The notes: generated by a model from the sequence alone, not told the origin. A stretch of 13,630 bases of DNA from Pseudomonadota bacterium (GCA_023393575.1 JAEWKX010000198.1:1-13630), one strand, 5' to 3'; positions 1 through 8,154 are shown, counted from the first letter of the stretch. Numbers and translations: made by a program.

Positions 1-741
1 GCCGGCAAGGAGGTCGTCTTCTCGACGCTCGCCATGGTTACGCTGGAGAGGGAAAGTCAGCATGTCCGCAACCTGATCGCGGCGGCGACCGGCCTGGTTG
101 AGGCGAGCGACCTTTCCGCGCTGGGGCTTCTGACCGGCAAGCCTCATGTGATCGGACCGCTCATCAATGTCTACAATGCCGCCACCGCACGGCTTCTCGC
201 TGCGCGGGGAGCAGAAACCATATGCTTGCCGCCGGAACTGCCGATGGATTCCATTTCGGCCATCGCGGAAGGGGCGCCGGACGTGGAGTACGAGATCTTC
301 GCCTTCGGCCGGATGCCGCTGGCCATCTCGGCGCGATGCGCCCATGCCAGATCCAAGGGGTACATCAAGGACAACTGCCAGTTCGTTTGCGGCGAGGAGC
401 CCGACGGGCTTCCTGTCAGGACTCTCGACCGGCAATCCTTCCTGGTGCTGAACGGAGTCCAGACCGTCTCCCATACCTGCCAGATGGTGGCCGCCGAGGT
501 GCCTGCTTTGCGGGCGGCCGGCATTTCCCGATTCCGGCTGTCGCCGCAAGACTGCGACATGATCGCGATCTCCGCGGTGTTCAACGACATCCTTCAGGAG
601 CGGATCAGCGCCGACGAGGCGGTCGCCCGCATCCAGGAAATCTACCCCGCCGCGCCCCTTTCGAATGGCTTCCTCCATGCCCGCGAGGGCGCAGCCTGGG
701 TTTCGCGGGCGCGCAACGTGGCGGCCCAGGCGGCACTGTAG
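1..741 (+). CDS. ubiV: UbiV-like U32-family protein, anaerobic ubiquinone biosynthesis (5' truncated)
   Basis: The reading frame is open from base 1 and ends at TAG 739-741, giving 246 residues; the start and about 45-50 N-terminal residues lie off the window (UbiV is about 290-300 aa). The fragment begins AGKEVVFSTLA and carries the U32 signature region SARCAHARSKGYIKDNC. The cysteines encoded at 337-339, 376-378 and 388-390 form C-x12-C-x3-C, the spacing of three of the four [4Fe-4S] ligands of UbiV; the fourth would be upstream. The C-terminal NGFLHAREGAAWV block is also typical of UbiV. In the family, UbiV works with UbiU (and the lipid-binding UbiT) to hydroxylate the ubiquinone ring without O2, in the cytoplasm. 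The partner genes would be to the left. It runs into exoP tail to tail with 1 bp between stops. An alternative is a generic U32 peptidase-like protein, but the cysteine spacing favours UbiV. Confidence 0.85.
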   Translation, partial: AGKEVVFSTLAMVTLERESQHVRNLIAAATGLVEASDLSALGLLTGKPHVIGPLINVYNAATARLLAARGAETICLPPELPMDSISAIAEGAPDVEYEIFAFGRMPLAISARCAHARSKGYIKDNCQFVCGEEPDGLPVRTLDRQSFLVLNGVQTVSHTCQMVAAEVPALRAAGISRFRLSPQDCDMIAISAVFNDILQERISADEAVARIQEIYPAAPLSNGFLHAREGAAWVSRARNVAAQAAL

Positions 742-742
742 G

Positions 743-3061
743 TCAGCTCTGGTAATAGGTCATGTACTGCTCGCGAAACTGCTCCGGAGCGCCCGGGTCG
801 GCATATCGCGATAACTGCGACATGTCCGTGTCGTTAAGCACGAGGCCGATCGTCTTTGCCGCAATTTCCGGCTCGGCCCACAACACGTTCTGCACGGTCT
901 TCGCCGGAGTGACGCCCCACTTCGCCACGAAGACAAACCCATCGACATACGGTTCGAAGGCCTTGGCGTCGATAACCGGAACCAGCGGTGCCAGATCCAC
1001 CACGATGACATCGAACGTTTCCCGAACGCTGTCGAGAAACTGTGTCATCCCGGAGGAAGACAGCAGTTCGCTCGTATGGGCGACCTTCTTTCCGCGGCTT
1101 GCGATCGGCATGATCGCAAGCTTCGAGCGCCGGTCGACGCGGACGGCTTTCGTCCATTCGATCTCCTGCAGCGCCACCTCCACCAGCCCCGTTTCAGGTT
1201 CGGTCGCCAGCATCTTTGTCAGGCCCGGATTGCGAAGATCGGCGTCGATGACGAGAGTACGCAGCCCGCTGGAGGCAAGCAGCCCGGCGAAATTGGCGGA
1301 AACCGTCGATTTGCCCTCGCCGGGCAAGCACGAGACCACGCCGATGACGCGGCATTTCCGACCCTGCAGCACGACATCGCAGGCCAACCGCGTGTTGCGG
1401 AGGGTTTCGGCGAAGTAGGAGCGTGGCGAATCCACCGCCACGCGCATCATCTGCCGGAAGTCCGCGGGCTCTCCTTCGCCTGAAGATGCCTGCACCGCAT
1501 CGGCGGCGGCCACCGAGACCGAACCGGTCTTCGGAGTGCCGACATGCGGCAGATAGCCGAGGAAACGAAAACCCAACTTTTCCTGCACATCGTCACCGGT
1601 ACGGAAGAAGCGCTCACGGAATTCCAAGAGCGCCGCAACCGCGCCGCCGGCCAACACCCCGAGGACCACGGAGAGCGCCATGGTCAGCGTCTTTCTCGGA
1701 CTTGACGGGGCGGTCGGTACACCCGCCTCCGAGATCACCCGCGCCTTTGCGATCGGAAAGGATTGCTGTTGGGATGCCTGCTCGAAACGGGCGAGATAGG
1801 ACTGGTAGAGGGTCTTCAAGGCTGCCGCCTTCTGTTCCAGCTCCGCCAGCTGCACCATGGAGACGTTCGCCTGGGAATTGTTTCCCGCGACCTTCTCTAT
1901 GCTTTCCCGCAACGATTTTTCCCGTGAGCTGGCGACCTCATACTCGTTCCGGAAGCTTCCCGTCAGTTGCTGAAGCTCCGCGAAAATCTGCCGAGACAGA
2001 TCTTCCTTCTCGGTCTTCAGAGCGAGAGCCTGGGGATGATCGGCGCCGTACTGCTGGATGATGCCCCGTTCGCGATCATCGATCGTCGTGTACCGCTTGC
2101 GCAGATCCTGCAGGATCGAGTTGTCCGCGTCTCGCGAGGAAACGACGGCGTTGTTGACGGCTGCTTCCGGCCCCTGATCCAGGATTGCCTTGTACTGCTC
2201 GTAGCGTGCGGACGCGGTGGCGGCATCGGCTTGTGCCACGATGAGTTGGCTGTTGAGGTCCGCCAGTTGCTGCGTCGACAGCAGTTCTCCCCGCGGGGAC
2301 ACCAGCCCATGCTCGATCTTGTACTGCTCGACCGCCAGGGCCGCCTGCTGCGAGCGCGTATTGAGATCCGTCAGCCGCTCCTGGAGCCAGACGGAGGCAC
2401 GCTCCGTCGCGTCGAAGTTGGCATTGAGCTGTTCCTCCAGATAGGCGCTTGCATAGGTCTTGGCGATTCCCGCCGAGAGCAGCGGATCCGGCGAACGGAT
2501 GGCAACGGCGATGACGGAACTGCGCCCGACCCGTTCGACGGTCAGCGACTGCTGCAGGACCGCCGCGGCCTTCTCCCGGCGACCGGCCCGCATCGCTTCC
2601 TCGCTTGCCGGCGGCCCTCCAGGGAGCAATGCGGACATGACGCTTCGGACGGCACCCTTTGCCAGATCACCAGGTGATTTCGGCGGATCGACGATAAGGT
2701 CGTTCTGGGCGAGCTCGGCCTCGTCCACCACCCTCAGCGCCAGCGTCTTCGATTTCAGGATCTCCACTGCGCTCGACATGCGGTTGTCGATCTGCTGGGC
2801 CGTCTGGACATTCTCCTCTTCCTCGGCGAAGCGAGAGAGGTTCTCGTCGATGAGGATCTGCGTCATCGCCGTATAGACCGGCTGCGCTATGAACAGATAA
2901 AGCCCGGCGAGGACAATTGCTGCAATCACGCAGGCGATGATGATCCCCAACCGGCGGACAACCGCGCTCCACAGCCTGTCCAGGTCGATGAAGCTGTCGC
3001 CCACAGGGGCCTGGTTATGAAAACCCGGCTTCGGTCGAAAATTTAGCTGATCCATGGTCAT
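743..3061 (-). CDS. exoP: Succinoglycan co-polymerase / BY-type tyrosine autokinase ExoP
   Basis: A 772-residue inner-membrane protein of the polysaccharide co-polymerase 2a family (Wzz domain fused to a bacterial tyrosine kinase); S. meliloti ExoP is of similar size. TM1 is at about residues 40-60. A long periplasmic region, rich in predicted helix and coiled coil, spans about 61-458. A proline-containing GVPTAPSSPRK segment precedes TM2 at about 459-480. The cytoplasmic kinase domain has Walker A LPGEGKST (579-586), Walker A' TLVIDADLRNP (602-612) and Walker B VIVVDLAP (about 685-692). The extreme C-terminus has tyrosines at 753, 766, 769 and 770, the usual autophosphorylation cluster. In S. 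meliloti ExoP controls polymerisation and the ratio of low to high molecular weight succinoglycan. ATG 3061 has GAGG 4 nt upstream; a second ATG two codons on (3055) has 10 nt spacing and is possible. It is the last gene of the exoHKLAMONP block, 59 nt after exoN. Confidence 0.95.
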   Translation of the reverse strand: MTMDQLNFRPKPGFHNQAPVGDSFIDLDRLWSAVVRRLGIIIACVIAAIVLAGLYLFIAQPVYTAMTQILIDENLSRFAEEEENVQTAQQIDNRMSSAVEILKSKTLALRVVDEAELAQNDLIVDPPKSPGDLAKGAVRSVMSALLPGGPPASEEAMRAGRREKAAAVLQQSLTVERVGRSSVIAVAIRSPDPLLSAGIAKTYASAYLEEQLNANFDATERASVWLQERLTDLNTRSQQAALAVEQYKIEHGLVSPRGELLSTQQLADLNSQLIVAQADAATASARYEQYKAILDQGPEAAVNNAVVSSRDADNSILQDLRKRYTTIDDRERGIIQQYGADHPQALALKTEKEDLSRQIFAELQQLTGSFRNEYEVASSREKSLRESIEKVAGNNSQANVSMVQLAELEQKAAALKTLYQSYLARFEQASQQQSFPIAKARVISEAGVPTAPSSPRKTLTMALSVVLGVLAGGAVAALLEFRERFFRTGDDVQEKLGFRFLGYLPHVGTPKTGSVSVAAADAVQASSGEGEPADFRQMMRVAVDSPRSYFAETLRNTRLACDVVLQGRKCRVIGVVSCLPGEGKSTVSANFAGLLASSGLRTLVIDADLRNPGLTKMLATEPETGLVEVALQEIEWTKAVRVDRRSKLAIMPIASRGKKVAHTSELLSSSGMTQFLDSVRETFDVIVVDLAPLVPVIDAKAFEPYVDGFVFVAKWGVTPAKTVQNVLWAEPEIAAKTIGLVLNDTDMSQLSRYADPGAPEQFREQYMTYYQS

Positions 3062-3081
3062 GTCGCCTCGGCTGTCGTGTT

Positions 3082-3107
3082 GGGAGGCATCTGGAGCGGC
3101 GCCTCCC
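3082..3107 (-). repeat. Inverted repeat (hairpin) in the exoN-exoP gap
   Basis: In the 59-nt gap between exoN and exoP the transcript would contain GGGAGGC (3107-3101), a 12-nt loop, and GCCTCCC (3088-3082), a perfect 7-bp GC-rich stem. No U-run follows, so it is not a standard intrinsic terminator. The 3' arm can also pair GCCTC (3088-3084) with GAGGC (3069-3065), which is the likely ribosome binding site of exoP, so two mutually exclusive pairings are possible. The function is inferred; a chance occurrence in GC-rich DNA cannot be excluded. Confidence 0.5.
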
Positions 3108-3120
3108 GTATTTCTGCGGC

Positions 3121-4026
3121 TCAGGCCGCCTTCATCTGACGGTTACGGTCGTTCACAAGGATCTGGATCGATTGGGCGAGTTCATCACCCATATCCGACC
3201 TCAGCATGGCGAAAGCGACATTCGCTTCGATGAAACCGCGCTTGCTGCCGCAATCGAAGGTGCGGCCTGCATAAGGATGGGCATGGAACGGCTGTAGGGC
3301 TGCCAGCCGCTGCATGCTGTCGGTCAGCTGAATCTCGTTTCCGGCACCACGCTCTTGCGACGCCAGAAGCTCGAAGATCTCGGGCTGCAGGATATATCGA
3401 CCGTTCAGGTAGTAGTTGGACGGTGCCACGGCCGGATCGGGTTTCTCCACCATGTCCGTCACCTCGAAACCGTGCTCGACCTGGCTGCCGACACCGACGA
3501 TGCCATAACTGGAGGTTTCCTGCGGCGCGCATTCCTCGACGGCGATCACGTTCCCGCCGACTTCGTGATAAAGGTCCATGAGGCCGGCCATGCATCCTTG
3601 CGAGCCGAACGACACCATGTCGGGAAGCAGGAGCGCGAAGGGCTCGTCTCCGACAAGTTCGCGGGCGCACCACACGGCGTGGCCGAGGCCGAGCGGAACC
3701 TGCTGGCGCGTGTAGCTGACGGTACCGGCGACCGGCAGCATTTTTTCCAGCTGCGCGACCTGGGCAGTCTTGCCGGAGCGCGTGAGGGAGGAGACCAGTT
3801 CTGGTGTGCTGTCGAAGTAATCCTCAATCGCGGTCTTGTTGCGGCTGGTCACGAAGATGATGTTCTCTATGCCCGCCTGCATGGCCTCGTCCACGGCATA
3901 TTGCACCACCGGCCGATCGACGATCGTCAACATTTCCTTGGGCATCGCCTTCGTGGCGGGAAGGAAGCGGGTTCCGTTTCCTGCAACCGGTATCACTGTC
4001 TTGCGGACTGGCTTGCAGTGCTTCAT
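3121..4026 (-). CDS. exoN: UTP-glucose-1-phosphate uridylyltransferase (UDP-glucose pyrophosphorylase) ExoN
   Basis: A 301-residue cytosolic nucleotidyltransferase of the GalU family, which makes UDP-glucose and PPi from UTP and glucose-1-phosphate. The nucleotide-binding signature [19 protein letters not shown] is at residues 15-33. Other family blocks are GLGHAV (113-118), MVEKP (192-196), LTDSM (234-238) and FDCGSKRGF (257-265). The length is normal for GalU/ExoN. UDP-glucose is the donor for all seven glucoses of the succinoglycan repeat, so a dedicated copy in the cluster boosts precursor supply. ATG 4026 is preceded by AAGGA (4038-4034) with 7 nt spacing. The gene starts 27 nt after the exoO stop. 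A housekeeping galU is also possible by family, but the position between exoO and exoP supports exoN. Confidence 0.95.
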   Translation of the reverse strand: MKHCKPVRKTVIPVAGNGTRFLPATKAMPKEMLTIVDRPVVQYAVDEAMQAGIENIIFVTSRNKTAIEDYFDSTPELVSSLTRSGKTAQVAQLEKMLPVAGTVSYTRQQVPLGLGHAVWCARELVGDEPFALLLPDMVSFGSQGCMAGLMDLYHEVGGNVIAVEECAPQETSSYGIVGVGSQVEHGFEVTDMVEKPDPAVAPSNYYLNGRYILQPEIFELLASQERGAGNEIQLTDSMQRLAALQPFHAHPYAGRTFDCGSKRGFIEANVAFAMLRSDMGDELAQSIQILVNDRNRQMKAA

Positions 4027-4053
4027 GACTTGGTCCTTTCTGGAGGGCTTGCC

Positions 4054-5016
4054 CTATCCGATTGGATTGACGCCGGCTGCTCCCATGAGCCGGCGCATGC
4101 GAACGGCGATCGGCATCCTCAGGTGCCTGACGGCACGCGGATTGCGGAACGCAGTTTTGAGGATCCCGCCGAGAGACTTTTTCTTGATCTCCTCTACGAG
4201 GGTGAGGAAGGAGCGCGCCTCCACGAGGCTGCGCGTCCTGCGGCTCTGCGCGGCACGCGCGGAAGAAGAGAGCTTGAATCGCGCTAGAAAAGCCTCGTCG
4301 GCTGCAAGCATCGAATCCAGATGGTGCCGCTCAAGCACGCGCGAGATGGAGCCCTCCCTCAGATGATAGACATAGCCTGCGGAGGGCTCGACGACACATC
4401 GGGCGCCGCAGGCGAGCGCCGAGGCCATGAGGACGTAGTCCTCTCCGATGCGGAGCGTTTCATCGAACCACAGATCATGTCGAAGCAGGAAGTCGCGCCG
4501 GAAGACCGGTTTCATGTAGCCGTAATTGAACGTGCTCCGGAAGATAACGTTAGAGTCGATGTAGTCTGCCAGTGTCAGCTCACCGGCCCGACTGAGTTCC
4601 GCCTCGCCGAACATTCTTTGCGGCGCTCCACCTGTCATCGGAACGACGTCGAGATCGTCGACCACCACCTGCGCGCCGGTTTCTCCAGCACGTTCCGTCA
4701 TCCTGGACAGCCGGACAGGCGACATGGCATCGTCGGAATCGAGGATCGCCACCCACTCTCCCTGGGCCGCCAGCAAGCCGGCATTGCGGGCTCTTCCCGG
4801 CCCGCCGTTCTGCAGTTGCCGCAGCAGCCGGACCCGCGGATCGTGATAGCGGAGGGCGATGGCGGCGGTGCCGTCTGTCGAGCAGTCATCCACCACGATA
4901 ACTTCGATCGAGACGCCTTCCTGCGCCAGTGCGCTGTCGATCGCCCTGGCAAGGGTATCCTCCGCATTGAATGCGGCTATGACGACACTGACATCGATCT
5001 GGTCTTCCCGGCCCAT
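4054..5016 (-). CDS. exoO: Glycosyltransferase family 2, succinoglycan glucosyltransferase ExoO
   Basis: A 320-residue GT-A fold family 2 glycosyltransferase. Visible blocks are VSVVIAAFN (9-17), VVDDCSTDGT (41-50), GGPGRARNAG (71-80), the metal/UDP-binding DSDD (93-96) and a likely catalytic-base motif GEDY (191-194). In S. meliloti ExoO adds the fifth sugar of the repeat, a beta-1,6 glucose that begins the side chain, at the cytoplasmic face of the membrane. The frame stays open upstream to 5541, but ATG 5016 is chosen: it overlaps the exoM stop by one base (TGATG) and places the GT2 domain at the N-terminus. A weak GGAAG lies 4 nt upstream, so translation is probably coupled to exoM. The protein is somewhat shorter than I recall for S. 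meliloti ExoO. Assignment among the Exo GT2 enzymes rests partly on position between exoM and exoN. Confidence 0.9.
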   Translation of the reverse strand: MGREDQIDVSVVIAAFNAEDTLARAIDSALAQEGVSIEVIVVDDCSTDGTAAIALRYHDPRVRLLRQLQNGGPGRARNAGLLAAQGEWVAILDSDDAMSPVRLSRMTERAGETGAQVVVDDLDVVPMTGGAPQRMFGEAELSRAGELTLADYIDSNVIFRSTFNYGYMKPVFRRDFLLRHDLWFDETLRIGEDYVLMASALACGARCVVEPSAGYVYHLREGSISRVLERHHLDSMLAADEAFLARFKLSSSARAAQSRRTRSLVEARSFLTLVEEIKKKSLGGILKTAFRNPRAVRHLRMPIAVRMRRLMGAAGVNPIG

Positions 5017-5948
5017 CACGCTTCCACCATTCCATACTGCCGGATTTCCCGAACACCCAAGAGCCCGCTGACCGCACCGGCGTGCAGCGCCGCCCGCAAG
5101 GCGAAACGGTTGCGGCCAACCGGCGAAAAGGCAGTCGCAAGAGACGCGGCGCAGCAGTAGCCGCATTTTGCCGAAGCGAGGGCGACCCGCAGGAGACGCG
5201 CCGCCCCCATATGCCTGCCCGCGAGGATGCGACCGTGCGTCTGCCCCGAGCGGAAGCGTCGCTTGAGAAGCCAGCCGAAACTCGCCCGGTTCTCCGGAAC
5301 CGGCTCTTCCAGGATCGCTTCCGGCGCGAAGGCGATCCGGCCACCCGCATCGGTCATCGCGCTGAAGAACGCGGTGTCTTCGCCGCCGCTCTGTCCGAGA
5401 GCGAGATCGAAGCGCCGACCGGCAAGGTGCGGCGAGCGCATGTCGAGAAGGACGTTGCAGGTGTAGCCGGTGCGGATCTCGCCGCGCACCCAGACAGGCC
5501 GGGTCGAGTGGAAATCTCCTCGGCGCAGCCAGTGGACGCAATCATCGCCATAGATCGCCCGCACGGGGCCCAGCACCGCATCGGCACCGGTTTCGAAAGC
5601 CTTGCGATACAGTTCCAACAACCATGACGGCGAAGCGACCTCGTCGTCGTCTATGAAGGCCAGGAAATCACCCGTGCTTTCGGTGAGGCAGGCATTTCGG
5701 GCGATGGAAATATTCGATCTCGGGCAATGCACATAGGTGATCGGATGGGGTGACAGCTTTCGGAGCTCATCCACCAAAGGCTTCGCGCTCGGCTGCCCGT
5801 CATTGTCCGCAACGAGGAGACGGATGGTGACGCCTGACGGAACAGCGAGTGCGAACAGCGAGATGAGCGTCTCGCGCAGTTCCGGTCGGCGGAATGTGCA
5901 GATTCCGATATCGATGGATGTCATGGCTTGGGAACCGATTTCGGTCAT
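5016..5948 (-). CDS. exoM: Glycosyltransferase family 2, succinoglycan glucosyltransferase ExoM
   Basis: A 310-residue GT2 enzyme, close to the length of S. meliloti ExoM. It shows IDIGICTFRRPELRETL (12-28), VADND (46-50), NISIARNACL (79-88), the acidic DXD region FIDDDE (98-103), GGEDT (188-192) and KRRFRSGQTHGR (229-240), the last like the ExoM-family C-terminal acceptor loop. Family knowledge: ExoM adds the fourth sugar, a beta-1,4 glucose, using UDP-glucose, and is membrane associated. A hydrophobic, cysteine-containing stretch (KCGYCCAASLA, about 261-271) could aid association. ATG 5948 is chosen because it overlaps the exoA stop as ATGA and has GGGGAAGG (5963-5956) 7 nt upstream. A second ATG at 5924 would remove eight residues. 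The 3' end overlaps exoO by one base. Confidence 0.93.
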   Translation of the reverse strand: MTEIGSQAMTSIDIGICTFRRPELRETLISLFALAVPSGVTIRLLVADNDGQPSAKPLVDELRKLSPHPITYVHCPRSNISIARNACLTESTGDFLAFIDDDEVASPSWLLELYRKAFETGADAVLGPVRAIYGDDCVHWLRRGDFHSTRPVWVRGEIRTGYTCNVLLDMRSPHLAGRRFDLALGQSGGEDTAFFSAMTDAGGRIAFAPEAILEEPVPENRASFGWLLKRRFRSGQTHGRILAGRHMGAARLLRVALASAKCGYCCAASLATAFSPVGRNRFALRAALHAGAVSGLLGVREIRQYGMVEA

Positions 5949-6943
5949 GATTCGACCTTCCCCATTCTCGAGCGCAGGAGTTCCAGCCAGAAGCCTGCCG
6001 ACCAGGCGAAATGCATGATCATCGCCGAGACGGCCGCGAGCGGTGCATGCGGGTTTCTCTGAGCCACCGCCAGCCACATGCCGTAGCCAAGGCAGAGGCT
6101 CGCCCAGAGTACGAAGGGGATGGCGGCGACCCAGTGGAGCAAAGCCAGGAACAGGCCGAAGAACGCGGGAACGACCGCCAGCGGAAGCGCCTGGCGAATC
6201 TTCGGAACCGCGCGATGCTTGAGCAGGTTCCGGGCCCGCCCCCGCCCGTAGCCGAGATACTGGCGGAACAATGCCGGCAGGGTTGAGCGCGGGTAATAGG
6301 TCATGAAGGTTCTGCCGGTCATCCAGATCCGGAAGCCGGCCGCTTGCAGCCGGTGGTCGAGTTCCGCATCCTCGTTGTGGCTGAAGCTTTCGTCGTATCC
6401 GCCAACGGCCCGAAAGGCGGCAATGCGCATCAAGGCATGATGGCCGTGATCCACCCACTGGCCGCCACCGCCGTCCCTGTGCCTGGATCCGCCGTTGCCG
6501 AGCTTCGAGTTCTGTGCCACGGCAGCGGCTTTCTGGAGGACACCGAATCCGGCCGTCTTCATGCCGATCACAACCGAGTCGGCATCCATGCTCACGGCCT
6601 CCTGCAGGAGCACCTGGCAGAAATCGTCGGGATAATCGCCATGGGCATCGACACGGATGAAGTATTCGCACCCCTCACCGAATTGCTCGACCGCAAGATT
6701 TATTCCCGGCGCCTGCAGACGCTTTGGGTTGTCGAGGAGAACGATATCGCCGAGCTCCCGCACCAGCCGTCTGACGATCTCGCGCGTACCGTCGGTGCTG
6801 CCTCCATCGGCGACGATGGCGGTGAAGTCCGCCTGCCCCCGGTTGGCGGCGAGCTGTCGGAGAAGACGTTCCATGTTGGCGGCCTCGTTGAGGCAGGGAA
6901 TGACGATCAGCGTCTTCATCCCGGATACAGCCGATGTTGCCAT
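5945..6943 (-). CDS. exoA: Glycosyltransferase family 2, succinoglycan glucosyltransferase ExoA
   Basis: A 332-residue membrane-anchored GT2 enzyme; S. meliloti ExoA is about 330 aa. Motifs: TLIVIPCLNEAANMERLL (11-28), ADGGSTDGT (45-53), the DXD-equivalent VDAH (98-101), a glycine/histidine-rich GGGGQWVDHGHHA (158-170), NEDAELD (190-196) and RQYLGYGRGRAR (227-238). The C-terminal third is hydrophobic (about 253-294 and 302-322), consistent with two to four membrane segments. In S. meliloti ExoA adds the second sugar, the first glucose (beta-1,3), to the lipid-linked galactose. ATG 6943 has GAGG (6954-6951) 7 nt upstream, overlapping the exoL stop. A later ATG at 6919 lacks a clear ribosome binding site. 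It lies 9 nt after exoL and overlaps exoM by 4 nt. Confidence 0.93.
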   Translation of the reverse strand: MATSAVSGMKTLIVIPCLNEAANMERLLRQLAANRGQADFTAIVADGGSTDGTREIVRRLVRELGDIVLLDNPKRLQAPGINLAVEQFGEGCEYFIRVDAHGDYPDDFCQVLLQEAVSMDADSVVIGMKTAGFGVLQKAAAVAQNSKLGNGGSRHRDGGGGQWVDHGHHALMRIAAFRAVGGYDESFSHNEDAELDHRLQAAGFRIWMTGRTFMTYYPRSTLPALFRQYLGYGRGRARNLLKHRAVPKIRQALPLAVVPAFFGLFLALLHWVAAIPFVLWASLCLGYGMWLAVAQRNPHAPLAAVSAMIMHFAWSAGFWLELLRSRMGKVES

Positions 6944-6952
6944 GACCTCACC

Positions 6953-8146
6953 TCACGAACGAACCGAGGACACGGTGGCGGGCGGTATCTGGATAGCCGG
7001 CACGGCCATCAATCCCGCAAGCCGGGTGACCACCGCGCTGCAGTCATCGGCATTCGCAAGCCACATGGAACGGGGCGTCTGGGCGAGCCCATTGAACAGT
7101 CTCCGGTAGCGGTCCGCGTCCATTGCCCTGAACTGTTGAACCAGTTCCTGCGGATCGGCCTTTTCCAGCGTCAATCCGAGATCGCCCCGGTCCAGGAAGC
7201 GGCCTGTCTCCGTCGACTTCAGGGCGATCGGAACCGCTCCGAAAAGCGATCCTTCGTAGAGCCGGTTCGGCAACAGCCAGTTCGAGTTCAGCCCTTCCTC
7301 GAAGAAGTCGATCGCCCACACGAACTGGACATCGTCATAGACCGCAGCAAGATCTTCGGGATTTCGGTACGCTCCGTGGAATTCGATGTGGGGAGACTGC
7401 CGGACCAAGGCATCGAAGTCGCCGAATTCGCCATACGCAGGACGCCCCCGCAGCACGATCTTCACCCTGCCCTCCATCTGCTCCGCAAACTCGGTCAGGA
7501 TGGCCAGCGATTTGCGGCAGCGGATGGCACCGAACCAGCCGATCCTCCAAGGCTTGCCGACCTCCGGCATGCGGGGGCGCGGCGTGAAGGTGCCGAAGCT
7601 CCCCGAAAGATCGAGAACCTTGTTCTCGACAAGCATCGTCGGGAGCTTCAACCGCGACAGTCTCCGGAAATAATTCACCACAAAGGCCGGCGAACTGGTC
7701 AGCAGGAGTGATGCATGCCGTCCGAAGAAGCCTTCGGCGCGCCGAAGGAGTGCTCCTTTCAACCCACTATCCAGAAGAAGACGATGGACGTCCAGGCATT
7801 CGTAGACCACGGGAACTCGCGTTCCCTGGAGCGCGGAGGCACGTGCCGCGAGCGCCAGCATTTCCAGGTTCCGGGCGATGATGACATCCGGGGCCGGCAG
7901 GCCGGCCAAGCTCGACTTCAACCTCAAGGCTGCCGAAATGACAGCGGAAGCACGTTGGGCGAAACGCGCATCGGCCGTGCGCCCGAGCACCACCGTAGGC
8001 ACGTCATCCTCGCCGGCCAGCAGGTTTCCCGCGCGCTGGAAGCCGGCCACCGACACCCTCGCCCCCCCCTGCTTCAGCATCAGCACGCGGCGACGGATCG
8101 CGGCATCCGCCAGATCATGCGCCAGATACAGGACTTGCAGCCTCAT
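6953..8146 (-). CDS. exoL: GT-B type glycosyltransferase ExoL (succinoglycan)
   Basis: A 397-residue protein with the two-Rossmann look of a GT-B glycosyltransferase: MRLQVLYLAHDLADAAIRRR at the N-terminus, PDVIIARNLEMLALA in the first half, then WRIGWFGAIRCRKSLAIL and NSNWLLPNRLYEGSLFGAVPIAL in the C-terminal half, where the donor nucleotide usually binds. In S. meliloti ExoL is required for addition of the third sugar, a beta-1,4 glucose. The frame is open to a GTG at 8206 inside exoK, but that start has no ribosome binding site. ATG 8146 has a strong GGAGG (8159-8155) at 8 nt and begins right at the first beta-strand. The gap after exoK is then 46 nt. The gene ends 9 nt before exoA. Sequence motifs alone would only say GT-B; the ExoL name also relies on its place between exoK and exoA. 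Confidence 0.9.
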   Translation of the reverse strand: MRLQVLYLAHDLADAAIRRRVLMLKQGGARVSVAGFQRAGNLLAGEDDVPTVVLGRTADARFAQRASAVISAALRLKSSLAGLPAPDVIIARNLEMLALAARASALQGTRVPVVYECLDVHRLLLDSGLKGALLRRAEGFFGRHASLLLTSSPAFVVNYFRRLSRLKLPTMLVENKVLDLSGSFGTFTPRPRMPEVGKPWRIGWFGAIRCRKSLAILTEFAEQMEGRVKIVLRGRPAYGEFGDFDALVRQSPHIEFHGAYRNPEDLAAVYDDVQFVWAIDFFEEGLNSNWLLPNRLYEGSLFGAVPIALKSTETGRFLDRGDLGLTLEKADPQELVQQFRAMDADRYRRLFNGLAQTPRSMWLANADDCSAVVTRLAGLMAVPAIQIPPATVSSVRS

Positions 8147-8154
8147 TCGCTCAG

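Noticed and set aside
5017..5541. Open frame extending exoO upstream by 175 codons
   Set aside because: It lies inside exoM in another frame, is arginine/proline-rich like a shadow frame, and the GT2 domain starts right at ATG 5016, which overlaps the exoM stop.
5949..6671. Open frame extending exoM upstream by 241 codons
   Set aside because: It is the antisense-free shadow of exoA in another frame; ATG 5948 has a good ribosome binding site and the ATGA overlap with exoA.
6344..7711. Long plus-strand ORF of 455 codons opposite exoA and exoL
   Set aside because: It is antisense to two clear glycosyltransferase genes, has no recognisable domain and is explained by the high GC content.
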